From Oxytricha trifallax (taxonomy: Eukaryota; Ciliophora; Spirotrichea; Sporadotrichida; Oxytrichidae), in contig ARYC01000266.1 of assembly GCA_000711775.1 (NCBI GenBank), positions 120,221-184,220 of the forward strand: a stretch of DNA of 64,000 nucleotides, given 5' to 3'. Position 1 is the stretch's first letter, and every line of letters begins with the position of its first letter. A program made the position numbers and the translations under genes. Positions 34,001 through 46,500 of the stretch are shown piece by piece. The notes under the pieces are model-generated. The model did no database searches, had not been told where the DNA came from, and was given only the letters and a program-made list of their open reading frames with translations.

Positions 34001-34790
34001 TGCGACTTGATTTGTGAGGCTATACAAAAATTTTATTATCAATATAGCTATTTTTCTCTAAAAAACTACCTCCCTCAACTGAGAATGGTTCGTATCTATG
34101 ATTTTCCGCTTGAAATTTAATCTTATCATACCTGGCTGTTTACTCCTCTTCTTTTATTAGCACATTCGCTTTGAGAAGATAACTTTTATCTTCAAGTTTA
34201 CTCTTATCAAGTGAACTGATCCACTTGACTGTGTTATATACCTGCATATAAGTGTTGCATATTGAGAAGTTTTGCTCTGAATTTTATTTGTCTTCGCCTG
34301 TGAACTATTTTATGAATTTGAGCTAAGCAAGTAAGTCAGGTACTTGGGCTTTGCTTATTATAAAGAACATAAGTGAAATGTACTCTTCTCGATTGATTTA
34401 TAGGTTTCTCCCGTTTTAATAGAGTCTTTCCAAAATTCTTAGATTTCAGATGGAATTAAAGTCTACAGACATTCTTAGAGTTAGAAAAGTCTCTTCAATG
34501 GAGAACATTGCTTAATTAGGATAGTCCTGAATCTTTCAACAGACTTTTATAAGGCCTTACTCTTGATTTTTGCAGCATAATTTATTACAGATTAGTGGGT
34601 AATTAGTATGTGTGCTTCATGTTGCTTTTTAGTTATTCCTTAAATTCTATGTTTTTGAACTCCTCTAGTTCTATGTTTTGCACAATTAGATTTTGAAGCT
34701 TATCTCTATCAGCTTCAATCACAATTCCTGATAATTTTGAAAGTTTCTCAACTAGTACTGCTGGATCATTTATATCTCAAAATTATTTTA
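31085..34790 (-). CDS. VPS9-domain protein (putative Rab GTPase exchange factor)
   Basis: A long minus-strand coding region broken by AT-rich, IES-like gaps and frame changes. A VPS9 domain is recognised at about 31870-31660: ISLMIDADQLVSIVTYSI followed, after one frame change, by MIKLIGEFTIMQ and LGQALFTLQAATENI. This matches the family pattern (ADDLLP...Y..., L..I..F, G...TLQAA..I). VPS9 domains activate Rab5-type GTPases on endosomes. Upstream lie helical, Gln-rich regions (SVERFRTILIKQCSPLKRLF; INKFIRLPQYSHKFNQQLKF; VKKFIAIMIFAVLRFYIVSL). The C-terminus is acidic (EYGEKIEDYDSLFSEDEDF). There is an in-frame TGA at 32309-32311. The block at 35205-36142 may be its N-terminus. Confidence 0.7.
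33336..33607. repeat. 136-bp tandem duplication inside the VPS9 gene
   Basis: Two units of 136 bp (33336-33471 and 33472-33607), about 95% alike. Each encodes on the minus strand TPCFVCQEMIVHRVQIL and LEYQEGF. GGAAATAATACCA (33312-33324) and its exact inverted copy (33431-33443) lie across the first unit. This may be a duplicated macronuclear segment or a recent slippage product. Confidence 0.75.
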
Positions 34791-34794
34791 TATA

Positions 34795-35200
34795 TACAAA
34801 TAAGTGATTAGACTTGTTTTCTTTTATTAAAATTTTAAATTTTAAAATTAAATTTAAAAAAATGTCCTTAGTCATAAGTTCTAATAACATATCATGCTAA
34901 ATTTAAATAATCTAGGTAGGTAATATTAAGCATTGAGGAATGCACGATTTTGATATTATTTATAAAGATTAAAATGAAAGTGTATCCGTAATTCTGTTAA
35001 CAGTTAATGAACTTATTTTAATAAATTAAATTCATTAAATATAGTAGACTGTAAAAGTACAAGAACCAAATCACTACTGTCAATAAGTAGTTTAACCCCT
35101 ATAATTAAAAAGTATCATAATAAAAAAGGGTTTAATTGAGACTTAAATATGGATTAATTCCAAAGTCAATCAAAATTGTCTATTCTCATCAAAAATACTA
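34795..35200. other. AT-rich gap between two coding blocks of the same strand
   Basis: No coding character, AT-rich throughout. It separates the block at 35205-36142 from the VPS9-containing block and could be an IES if the two are one gene. Confidence 0.5.
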
Positions 35201-35204
35201 AGAT

Positions 35205-36142
35205 GTTATATAGATTTTATTGCAAAACATTGTATCAATTAGAATTTTATAAATGTCTTCGTTCAATTAATCCATATCATTTGCCTTTACTCCCTCATAG
35301 TAAATTCTTATTGTAAGAATGAACAGTACTTAATGAAAAGCTTTCACTTCATCAAGGACTTAATTAACAACTGTAATTTCTTTCTTTCGTTAGAGCTCTT
35401 CCTCTATTTTCCTGTCCTCTTCTTTTGATATCTTTTCTGCCATTTTGAAGACATACTACAATTGCAAACCTACAGTCTGCTTAATTATATTCTCTAAAAG
35501 CTGTTCATTTTCAGGAATCATCTTTTTATTGACGATTTTATGATAGTTCTTGATGAAGCCTTTTTAAAATCCATGATTCAGCAGTTGAACAGGAGGGTGA
35601 CTCTTTTGTTAAACTTATAATTTAATTTCATCGAATATACTTTACTATATATCTGTCAACTTAGAATAAATCATGTTTGATTTTTTGAGTTTCTCCTCAT
35701 ATTCCTCTTCCTCACTCTTTCAGATTTTTATTCCGAATTCTTATTTAGTTTAATATATTATTGCTGATTTTTACTTAAATTCATTCTGAATATGCTTGAT
35801 CTTTTTAGTTGCTGTCATGACCACTTTAATTGACTTTCTAAAATGTAAATTTGGAAAATGTAATCTTACTTGATAAGTGATGAGACCCAAGGAATCTAGC
35901 TGATGATTGGTGGAATGACTTAATCAAAAATAATAGTAAATTTATCATGTTATATAAAGGAAATAGAGGATTCATCATGATTTTAAACGCTTTTTCTTTG
36001 CTGTTTTTAGTGGGACCAGCAGAAAAGCAAAAGAAGTAGCCTTTATTTTCTACGTAAGTCTAAGAAGTTCTCTGTTTTTCACTAGTCTCTAGCAACTTAG
36101 CAGAGAGTAGTAGCTTAAACTAAGATTCTTCGTAATCTTCCA
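35205..36142 (-). CDS. Coiled-coil coding block, possibly the N-terminus of the VPS9 gene
   Basis: Starts at ATG 36142 (MEDYEESQFKLLLSAKLLET) on the minus strand. After about 80 codons a GTAAGA...TTTTAG stretch at about 35870-35840 looks like a very short intron, or an IES. Then a helical, charged region follows: KKIKHIQNEFKQKSAIIY, SEEEEYEEKLKKSNMIYSKL, NHGFQKGFIKNYHKIVNKK, MAEKISKEEDRKIEEELQRK, and it ends near TFCNKIYITS-like sequence at 35210. One in-frame TGA lies at 35720-35722. There is no recognised domain. Same strand, spacing and coiled-coil style make it a plausible 5' part of the VPS9-domain gene. Confidence 0.6.
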
Positions 36143-36144
36143 TT

Positions 36145-36550
36145 AAATATTATAATGTATAGATAAATGACAATAAATTTTGGAAATTATGCAACTTATT
36201 TAATTATTTTTTAGGTTACATAGATAAAACTTAGAAAATAAAATAAGTCTGGCCTGTGCTGAAAAAATAAAACCAAACAATGCAACTCATATTTTTATAT
36301 ATTTAAAAATATAATTAGTAGTATTGATTTTAATGAAATTTAAATCTATATTAATTTTAATTTATTCATCATACTTATTTAATTTTAATTCTCAACAAAT
36401 CCCTTTTTATTTCTTAATGATTCGAGTTTTAAGCAATATTAATTAAGATAGAGATAGTTTGATGAAATTTAAAATGCTCAAAATTATTATTAAACTTATC
36501 AATTATTATTTTGGCATTAATTTTTTTATATTATATTTATTCAAATTTTT
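36145..36550. other. AT-rich intergenic stretch
   Basis: Lies between the start of the preceding minus-strand gene and the 3' end of the giant coiled-coil gene. It probably holds the 3' and 5' flanks of two macronuclear chromosomes. No telomere-like sequence is present, as expected in the germline. Confidence 0.45.
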
Positions 36551-39500
36551 ATGTAGATAATTTTAGTTCATCACGTTCTCCTAATTGGTGTGATAGGACT
36601 TATAATATTATATTCTTCTGGTTTCCTAGTGGTACTTCCCTCTTTCTTCTTGATGAACATGCCAAATATGCCCTTCTTAACATTCTTCTTAACTTCTCTT
36701 CTTCAGTGCCACTGACATGACAAACATTGCCTGATTTTAGACGAACTCTCTTGCTCTTATCATTAATCTCCATAATTTAATTATGAGAGAATTCTATAAT
36801 TTCAAAAAGTATGTCCAAAAGTATCTCATTTTTCTTGTCAGTTAATGAGCAGTTCTTAAGAAATTGGATTAAGTTCCCTTAATGTTATCACATACCCTTC
36901 TCCCCTTAATGAATACTGATTTACTGGCTTCTATTTAATTCGTTCTGCAAAGTATAATTCTTCTACTGGAACTCCTAAACTTGTTATTCTAGTAATTTGA
37001 TTTTGATGTCTTGCTGAGTTCTTGACTTTCTCTCTCTTCATCGTTAATGCCCTTTAAGATTCCATATATTGAAGATTGATCGAACATATTGTTTTCGTCA
37101 TGCTCGCTGTTAGATCTGTTTTATTAGTTATCAGCCACTTATATATCCTGGAAGAAATCACCCACTTCTACCAATTCATCTTCTTCCTGCATTGTATTTT
37201 GCTTGTCCATTTTATTAGAAGATGATCTCAGTTTCTTAGTCTGAGAGATCAATTATTACTAGAGTGATTCGATGTCCTCCATAAGTTTTATAAGTTTCCT
37301 GTTTGCACTGTCTCAATCGGATATTTATGAGAGACCCTTTACTATTTCATTGAGCCTATGCCTCTTGATCTCAGATGATTATAAAGTTTTTTTTTATCTT
37401 ACTCTTTTAATTTATGTTCAGCGACTTATTTTGATAGAAATCCCACCTCATCCTCTAATTAAAGAGTTTTTAAGTTGCTCTTAGCATCAATATATATTCC
37501 TTAGGTGATTTTGGCTTTGATTTAAGTTAAGTCATTTTGTAATTTTGAACTCTCTGCTCTGAGCTAAACGAGCTCCTAAAGCTTATCTAAGATAATTTAT
37601 TGAGTCTCATTAATATGAATGAAAGTGCTATCAAGATCTTGATCATCAGAAGGTAAATACTACTTGAGGTATATAATAGAAGTCTCATTTAACTTTGAGT
37701 CATCAATTACGTAGCATTCACTATTGCTGATTACTTAAACAACCAATAAACGCTTCTGACCAAAGGTGAAAGCCTTAATCAGCTTAAGATTTTTGTTTAA
37801 TGTAGTCTCAAAATATTAGGTAGTTTTCATCTCTGATAGTTTACCTCTTAATAAATTTTCTTATGTGTAGGTATTTTTAATGTCCTTTATTTTATTGGCA
37901 AAAGTATCACTTAACTGATAAATCACTTAATCCATAGCTTTGATCAACTTGCTAAGGCCTTTATAATGATTTATTGGCATTAATCTTCTCAATTTGTTGC
38001 TTTAGTTATTGTACTTCTTATTGAGCATATTGTATTTGGCCATCCATTCTTTCATTTCATTCTAATTGTTGGATCTGTTTGATTCTAAATTGTCTAAATT
38101 TCTTGACTGCATCTCAATTAACTACTTCATGGTAGATTCCATCTCTAAGATCACCTTTTGCTTCACAATAATTTTATCTTTGTATGTTTGGACTTTCTTG
38201 GAAGCATTTTCAAGTTTCTTACGAACATACAAGTCATTTTTTTCTTGCTTTTTAAGTGTATTCATAAGTTCTGCTTGTAGTTCAGCCATTTTGATTTGAA
38301 CTTAATCCAATTCTTCTCTGTTCATTTAAACTTCTTGTCTGAGTATACTGTTATCATTTTCTAGCTCTTCTATCCTACTTTCTATACGTTTCTGGTATTT
38401 TGAGAACTCTCTTTCAAATCTTTCAAAACGTTATTTTAGATCAATCTCATCCTCTTCTTTATAAGCAGCATCGACTTAATCAGGGTTATTATAATGCTCT
38501 AATAAGTGAATTAAGTGCTTAAACTTTGCCTTGATTTCATGCTTTTTATCATTAAACTCTTCAATAACCTAATTACACTCATCAATCAGCTCATTTTTCC
38601 TTTTAATTCCTAGTCCATGTCACTTGCCTGCTGCTAATATTCCTTCATTTTACATTGAATTCAGTCCTCAGATTAAAATTTTAAGTCTAGAGATTTTAAA
38701 TTTAGTGCTGTAAATCTTACAAGACCTGTCAATCTTCATTCTTTTGGCTTGATTTCTAAGTCTCCCCAATCTTATGCTAATCCAATGCTTTTTACAGTTC
38801 AGTCTTCAACATTTGAATAATATTTCTATTACTTTCAAGCGTTTGATTATATTTCTCTCTTTCAAGTTCTGTTCTCTGTTCAAAGTCTACTTGTAGTTAC
38901 TCGATCTCCTCTTATTATGAATTGGATTTTTATTAGTATTCCTCCATAGCTTACTCCAACTGAGTCATTTAAGACTCAGCGTGTTAAGCATTGTTTATGA
39001 GTTCTTAGTTTTCTCTTTCTTTTAGTAGTAGCTTTTCTTGGGTTTGATTTAGTTAGCTTTAAAGTTAAGCTTCAAGTGATTCTTTCTGATAATTATTTTG
39101 GTTTATGATGTCTTTGAGTTAGTCTTAGATTCTCTCCTTTTCATCGATAAGGCTGTTGACTTACTGGTCTTTCTTGGATACTTGTTTATATAGAGTATTA
39201 AGTTCTTGTTTACTCTTTTCTGATAATGACTGTAATTGAGTCTCGTGTTCTTAATTAACTTAAATAAGTGTAACTTAAAGTGAGTTTGACAGTTCTTCAA
39301 GATCTTATATTGCATGATTTTGCTGTTCAAATTATTGATCGTATTGGTTTATTTAATCAGTAAGCTCATTGTTCTGCTATTTAATAAGTTTATACTTTAA
39401 TGAAATAATTAAATGCCCAACAATTAAACTGCTATTTTTTACATTAAAATTATTGCTCTTTAAGTTGTTTCATCTATTCCTACATACCTTAGTATTTCTT

Positions 39501-42500
39501 ATTAACTTCTTATTTTTCCTGTAATTGCCCTTATGTTTCTTATTATTACTCTTATAATTCTTAAATTTGAGTTTACAAATCATCGATTTATTACTATAGC
39601 TCCAAATTTTTATTCTCTTTATCCTAAATCTACTACTGCAATTACTATCAATTTAAAAGTGCTATTTTCTCAGTATCATTCTTCTGCGTTTAAGCCTGAT
39701 CAATCTATTATTAGAGATTTGCCTTCAATAATAACTTGGCCATGTTACATTCGTTCATTGCTTAACTCTGAAATTCTAGTCTATAAATTCTAAACTTGCT
39801 CTGTTAAATTTTAAACTTGCTCTGTCTTTTATTTGAGTAGTGCCTGGCTTTATTAAGGCTCAAGTAGACTTATTCTAAATGATTCTGGAGTTGTTATGCT
39901 TCAAATTATAACTTACCTTTAGCTTACTTTTCATCATCAAGTAATTACTGAGCAGCAACTTATGCTTCGTTTTAAAGGTCGATAATTTACTATTCAAGAT
40001 TTTCGATTTAGCCATCAAGCTATTATTGATTAATGGCTAATGTAAAATAGGAAAGATAAAATTAAGTCATATAAAACATTAAGTGAAATAACTAAATTGA
40101 ATTGTCTTATCAAACATTTCGTTTACATCATATTAATCCATAATACAAATATATCTTACTGTATTTTTTTGATTTTATAATAGTTTTAAGTATTTTAAAT
40201 TTATTCATACTTTAATAATAAATCTATGTGTTTGTAAGTTAAAATAATTTAATTTTTTTGTCTATATAGACTTTAATTTAATGACGATGAATTTTATTTT
40301 TAATTTTTCCACGCATTTTATTGTGTATTCAGTCAATAATCTGTAATTTATTATTCTTTATATGTACTATCACTTTGTTTCAGGTCCAATTAGAGTACTT
40401 TAATAGCATCTTAAGACTATCAACGAGTCTATTTCTCTTATTAAATTTCAGCTCACAACAATATGATCTCTTCATCCTTCTATGCAACTTAATCATTAAC
40501 AGATTAGCCAGTCAATAGCAAATCGTTCTTGTACTACTCACTTTCTTTCTTGACATTTTCATAATTTCTCTCTAGAGTATTGTGCTCATTCTACAGAACG
40601 TTCTATTACTTTTATAATGCTTCTAACTCACTCTGGGTTTAAAGTTAATTCTAACAGTCTTACGAGTTTACTAACTGCTCTTCAAGATCTTACTCCAATT
40701 GTGAAATTTAAAGTTTCAACTACTCTTTTTACTAATTTATTGAAACATTGTGAGATTTTAATTCATCTTAAGTTTAAGCATAGATACTTTTCAATTAGTC
40801 TTATGATTTTTTTTAATTTTTCCATTTTTTTGTCTTTCTAATTAAGTTCATCGTCTTTATCAGATAAATCCTGTAAGATCTTCATTAATTTAGATTTCAG
40901 CTGGAATAAAATCTATTCTTATTCTTGCAACTTTTGATTCTTCTCAGCTAGATGTTGTTTTAATTATTCAATATGTGCATTTAACTGCTGCTCCTAAGTT
41001 GAGAGATGATTCTATGATTAAGAAATTTAGCTTTCAAATTAATCTATAGTCTCTTGGAGTTCTTCATTTTCAGATTATTTTTTATGTAATTGCTATTGCA
41101 ACTATGAAACTTAAAATCTCAATATCTGATTGCAACTTCTTAATTTCTTATTCTCTTGTGTTAAGATTAGCCTATAACTAAGTCTTATCTTCTTCTAGCT
41201 ATTAAATGTTCTATTTCATTTCTGAAAGTTCACTCTGAATTTCTTAGTTTTAGCTTTAAAACTGTTTGATCTCGAATTCTCTTCTCGTTATAAGTTGCTG
41301 ATATTCTTTACTTTTAGCTTTGTTCTTTTCATTAATAAACTTAATGCTTTAATCTTTCTCCTTGGTTATTTGTTCAACTTATTCTTATATTTCTTATCTC
41401 TCTCTTTCTAATCTATCAATTTCAAGTAAGTTTTGTTGCTTTTAGATTTCTAGTTCTGCTCTTTTTTATTGCTGAGACATCTTTGATTTTGCTTGTTCAT
41501 CCTTGATTTGTTGCTAGAGTGTGTGTTTCTCCTGCTGACACTATGTTTTTTAGTTTTCATGCTGTTATGTGAGCATGTCAACTTATTCACTGTTTTAAGC
41601 CATTTCTGTAAGATAGGCTTGGAATTTACTTTCAAGTATATCTCTTATCTTGTTCTTCTCACTGTCTGGCTTTTCCTTTTGTTTTTCTAGAGCCTTTTGA
41701 TGATCTGTCATAAGCATGTCTTACATTTCCTTGATTTTTCCTCTATTTCTTTCTTATACTACTCCTCTTTTAATTGTAGTTGCTAATTCAGTATCTAACT
41801 TTGCTAATTGACAAATTAACTCAAGTCATGTTTGCGCTGTAGTTAAAGTTTCTGAATTTCTAATTTGTGGACTTATTTAAATGTATTCTGCTCTTCGATG
41901 TTCATGACTTCCAAGCCCTCTAAATATTCTTAATTCTATTCTTTAAAGCTTAAATTTCTTGTTAGTGCTTCTATTTTAAAGTATCAATTTGGTTTTTAAG
42001 CTACTTAATTTGTGACTTAATCTGCTTGATAGTTTGATTTTTCTACTATACATTTAATTGAGTATTATTTTGAATTTCATATAGTTACTTGAGCTCTTCT
42101 ATTTGTTCCACTAGTCAGCTTCAATTACTTTCAAAAGTTCTTCTTTATCTGCAAGTTGCTACTGCAATAACTATACTTCCAAGTCCTCTAGCTTTTTTAG
42201 CTGAGATTAAAGCAACTGCTCATCATGATTTAAAGAATCAATGGCAAGTTTGTGCGATACTTCCTGAGATTATAACTCTTCTTTTATGTCATGAAGTTAT
42301 TCCTCCAAAACTTAATTACTTTGTTACAATTGGCTTGATTCCTTCGCCTTTGCAGCGTGTTAGTTTTTAAGCTTCTATATTTCCACATCAAAGCCTACTA
42401 TAAGTTTTTATAAATTGGTTTAAAACAGGACTTTTAATAAGTATATAAATCTCCAAGTATTTACTGAAATTCATGAATTGTTATTTTAATACAATGATGA

Positions 42501-43614
42501 TATTCTAATGAATTTATAGATATATTTATAATTATTATTTGTCAAATTTTGATACATTTAGTATTTTATCTGGGAGATTCTTCTATACCTCTATAGCTGT
42601 CAAAGCCTTATTCATTGCTATTCTTTGACTCCCCTATATTAAGTTTATTAGTCTATTTGCCCTTACTTCTCATATTTTCTTCATTCTTATTATAACCATG
42701 GTAGCTAGTGAGAATGACATCATCATCATCGCCATCATCTAGTGGTACCATTTCTTCAGTTATCTGCCGATCGTTCCCACTATCATCAGTTGCATTCTAA
42801 TCACTTAATATTATTCTTAATTCTAATATATTTGGAATGAATTATGAGTTACGATATTAGGATTTTCTTTTAATATTTATTTTAGAGTAATAATCATTAA
42901 CAGATAGCATCTAATTTATAGATGATTTCGGTATGATTTATTTTAAGTGAATTCCTGATTAATTTAGGACTCAATTAAAGTGCAAACAGCTACTTGTTCT
43001 TATTTTTGCAATCATTTATCCCATTTTAGTAATAAATAAATCGCCTTAATTGAAATACAATTTAATATAATTTTTTTTTTTGCAACCATTTATCCCATTT
43101 AAGCAATAAATTAATTGCCTCAATTGAAATAAAATTTGATGCTTTTAATTCAAATTAACTCCTTAAATTAGAAAATATAAATAACTGAGACTATTTTAAA
43201 ATCTGTTTAAATCTTGTAAAATAAATGAAAAATTGGGATAACTTCAATTAAATTAAAATGCAATGAATTAAATAATACTTAAATTCCAATATTCATCTTA
43301 ATTATAACTTGTTAAATTATAAAATTATTTAATTATATATTAGGGTTTAATTAAGATCACTAAAGTGATCAATGATATTTCGATTATCTGATCCAGCTTT
43401 ATCCATAAAATAGTTGGTTAAATTAGCATTCATCCCTATCTAATTCTTACTGCTGTTTTTACCTGTTTGACTGTGCATTTTCATCATCTTCCTCTGAGGC
43501 AGCTATTTCATCAATTTAGCCACCTTTTTTATCAATGAGACTGTGAATATCTTGTTTTAACATGGGAAAATCGTCTTGAGACAGCAAATTAAATAGAGCG
43601 TACGATCCACTCAT
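36550..43614 (-). CDS. Giant coiled-coil protein (about 2,000 residues)
   Basis: Minus strand, start MSGSYALFNLLSQDDFPMLK at 43614. Segment 1 (43614-43330) and segment 2 (42800-42555; acidic, VPLDDGDDDDVILTSYHGYN) are separated by AT-rich gaps from the main block (42400 to about 36550). The main block is almost all coiled coil, rich in Glu, Lys, Leu and TAA/TAG-encoded Gln (for example KKLEDLEVQLLQQQLADKEE; EELDQVQIKMAELQAELMNT). Near 37900-37600 a non-coiled part occurs (NLKLIKAFTFGQKRLLVVQV; CYVIDDSKLNETSIIYLKQY). The C-terminus is basic (RRMLRRAYLACSSRRKR). A gap at 40040-40330 looks like an IES; one in-frame TGA lies at 39648-39650. A structural role (basal body, cortex or trafficking tether) is guessed from the coiled coil only. 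The 3' limit is uncertain. Confidence 0.75.
43001..43140. repeat. Imperfect direct repeat inside an IES-like gap
   Basis: Two copies of about 62 bp (TTTGCAAxCATTTATCCCAT start; 43001-43065 and 43079-43141), about 85% alike, separated by a T10 run. They lie between segments 1 and 2 of the coiled-coil gene, in what should be internal eliminated DNA. Confidence 0.6.
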
Positions 43615-43619
43615 TATTG

Positions 43620-43988
43620 TTATACACAACTCTGATTTATTTATAATGAAATACTATAATTTGTTAGAATAATGTATATAAAATGGTTTATAATTATAAA
43701 TAAAAGCTACTTATAATATAATGTTTATCTAAGCAATCAGAGTGGCAAGTGCTCAGAGTAACATAACTCGATGGAGACCACCACCTAGATCAAATTAAAC
43801 AGTAAGTTATTTATATCCACAAACACATTCCAAGAATTTCACATAATTTTTGTCAGTAATATAACTAAAATTATCATAACACTAATCTCCATAACTTAAT
43901 TTAAATTTCATTGTAGATCTTTTAAGTCTAGTTTACTTTAATAAAATGTTGTGGTGAATTGTAGATTAGTACACTTTTGTTTTTAAAT

Positions 43989-44024
<36 letters not shown>

Positions 44025-44420
44025 CACTATTTAAGCTATCTTATTGAAAATATTTCCATCAATAAATAATGAAATTATTCTTCTAGATAAGTCATCCTAT
44101 TATATATAAATTTGATATTTTTGTTTTCTTCTATAGTATAGTGAATAAGGTGACTTTTTAAATGTTTTTTTTATAATTTATATTTTAATTTTATCAATTT
44201 GTTTTTGAAAAGAGAAGGATTATAAATTTATAATAATTCAAAAATTATTTACTATTAAATCAAATTATATTTGTTTAAAGATTAGTTAAAAATGTGGGAA
44301 ATAATGAGTAAAATGAGTCAAAATTTATTTTTAAAAGCTTATATATTGGTGCTTTAAATGGAGAAGTTAATTTTATATAAAAGTATAGACGGAGATTACA
44401 GAGAAGGCAAACAGAAAATA
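43620..44420. other. Intergenic region between divergent genes, with a (TA)n run
   Basis: Between the 5' ends of the coiled-coil gene (minus) and the RING gene (plus). A (TA) run lies at 43991-44021. The rest is AT-rich with no feature recognised. It should contain both promoters. Confidence 0.5.
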
Positions 44421-44423
44421 CCA

Positions 44424-46146
44424 ATGTTCGGACAAGAGAGCTCTATGGAAGTTAAATAAATTCCTTTGCTTTTAATGAGCATACATCTATCACATCAAAA
44501 ACATATCACTCTAAAATTAAAATCCAAATGGGATTGGATCTAACAGATTTTTAGGAGTGAGTGGACTTGAGTGATATTAAAAAGAGTCCTTCGCGAGCGC
44601 AAAGCAACAATGAAAGTAATAATAACAATACTAACACTATAGAAAATTGGGCTTCAGTCTTAAATTATGCCAAACGCAGATCAGTTATGCAACGTCAAGT
44701 GAAGCGTGATCTAGTTGTAAACATAGTACTCTTCTGATTATAACACTCTTATCAGTAAAACTCGTCACAAAAACTTGTAGAATTCAGCATTAATTGTTCT
44801 TATCTATTTATGCCTTTTTTTATTTGGTTAAAGTTGCAATATATGTGTACTTGATGTTCCTATCTTATAAAAGATTAGATGTTAAAGCTAGAAAAGTAGC
44901 AATTATAAAGATTATTGGTTTTAACACTGTATAGGTTGTCTTGTTGCTCTATGGCAACTTTTTATTTTATATGTTCGATATTGAGAAAGAATGTGGCAAA
45001 GACTAATCGGATATATCAAGGCTCTCAACTTTTGTACTTATTGTTCTGATAAATGGTTATATCCAATTGAACTCTTTGCTTTTTGCATTCATATTTCTCT
45101 TGGCAATGGTAGTTTACTAGAAACAACCTAAAAATCAATTTCAAAATGAGGATGCAATTATCCCTAGAATCCTTAATTTAGACGGATTATAAATTGGCAA
45201 TACAATTTAACTTTCAAGACCAGCACATCGATAGAGGAAGTTAAGCAAAACAATACAAATTAAGGATGATAGCAGCAAACATTAATTCCTGAATAGATAG
45301 CTTGAAAAAATATAAATTTAAAACGGACTTGGATGACACTCAGTAAATTTAGGAATGCGCCATATGCCTAAATAAATTTGAAATTAAAGAGGATATTGTC
45401 CTCTGCTTAAATGTGATAAAAGGCATTCTTTTGATCCAGATTATGCGAGAGAATGGATCTCTAAATCAATGCGACTTGTCCACTTTGCAGATAAGAGCTC
45501 CAAGACTAATTTATGATTTTTAAGCCTATAAATTCAAGTGAGAACAATAATACCTAACAAAATTCAAAGAATAGATAATATAGGTCTAATGAAAAGCTGC
45601 TTCATGCTAAATAATCTTAAGTCATAATATCTTCTGGTCCAAATCTTGTTAGACCTCCTTAACAAAGTAGGTCAAGAGTAATGGTCATTAATATGATTAA
45701 TGAAATAGATGAAGATGAAGAATGTATGATCATTCCATTAGAACCAGAAATCCCAGACTAGGTTTAAGGCTTCGATTAAGATCATTAATAGATGAGATTA
45801 ATTAGAGGTGGATATGGCAGAAGAACATAGTAAAATTTCCAAGGAAAGTAATTAAAAAGCTAGCATCATTCAAGTCATAAATACCATTTCTTCTCCTGTT
45901 AATACTTTATAATTTATACAAACAACAACCCTTCGAGATACGATAGTGTCATTATTGAACATCAAAATCAGAATTCTCGATACACTAACTTAAGACCACA
46001 TGAACCCACAGACGATAAATATGAGAAATTTTCATGACCATCTTAGACAATATTCCTTAACTAATAATCGTAGAAGAAATAGAGAGGTTAGAAGATATAG
46101 AAGTTAATAATTGAGTGATCAAATTTATCACATCGAAATAAATTGA
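44424..46146 (+). CDS. Multi-pass membrane protein with C-terminal RING-H2 finger (putative E3 ubiquitin ligase)
   Basis: Plus strand, start MFGQESSMEVKQ at 44424, last stop TGA 46144-46146. The N-terminus is polar and Asn-rich. Four or so hydrophobic helices follow (NSALIVLIYLCLFLFG; VAIYVYLMFLSY; VVLLLYGNFLFYMF; LLFAFIFLLAMVVY; 44780-45115). Then comes a linker and a RING-H2-type finger at about 45350-45505: ECAICLNKFEIKEDI, LKCDKRHSFDPDYAREWI, NATCPLCR. Zn ligands fit C-x2-C...C-x3-H-x2(D)...C-x2-C, although the frame must shift twice inside the finger. The tail is long, Gln/Asn/Arg-rich and disordered. Membrane RING proteins of this plan act in ubiquitination at endomembranes (family knowledge). 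The frameshifts may be tiny IESs or errors. Confidence 0.75.
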
Positions 46147-46149
46147 ACA

Positions 46150-46500
46150 TACTTATTCAAATTATGAATCTATCCATAAATAATTGTGGATAGATTGTCT
46201 GTAAACGTATAAATATATATTAAGCTCTTTTAACGTATTTTAATTGAAATAAACATCAATAATTTTACTATTTTTTATAAAAAATCCTTTAAAATTTTAT
46301 TGAGATATATTAGATCTGATTTTCTTGAGTTCTTTCAAGAGTATTGTTGTTATCAAACGAAGTTGAGTACAAATCTAAATGCATCAAACTTGACTTGTAG
46401 TTTCTTAATTAAGTATGTTTACTATTTTTGCTAATTAGGTTGGTTTAATATGAAAAATTTGGGTATATTTAAGCTACCATATTTTATAGTCTATAAATAA
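46150..46500. other. AT-rich stretch between convergent genes
   Basis: 3' flanks of the RING gene (plus) and the SUMO-like-domain gene (minus). No feature seen. Confidence 0.5.

Noticed and set aside
36511-42370. Several plus-strand open frames of 65-93 codons
   Set aside because: They lie opposite the coiled-coil gene, whose minus-strand frame is almost continuous; all are complementary-strand shadows of Gln/Lys/Glu-rich coding.
43991-44021. (TA)n run as an element boundary (also 60536-60570)
   Set aside because: Simple microsatellites with no inverted or duplicated flanks.
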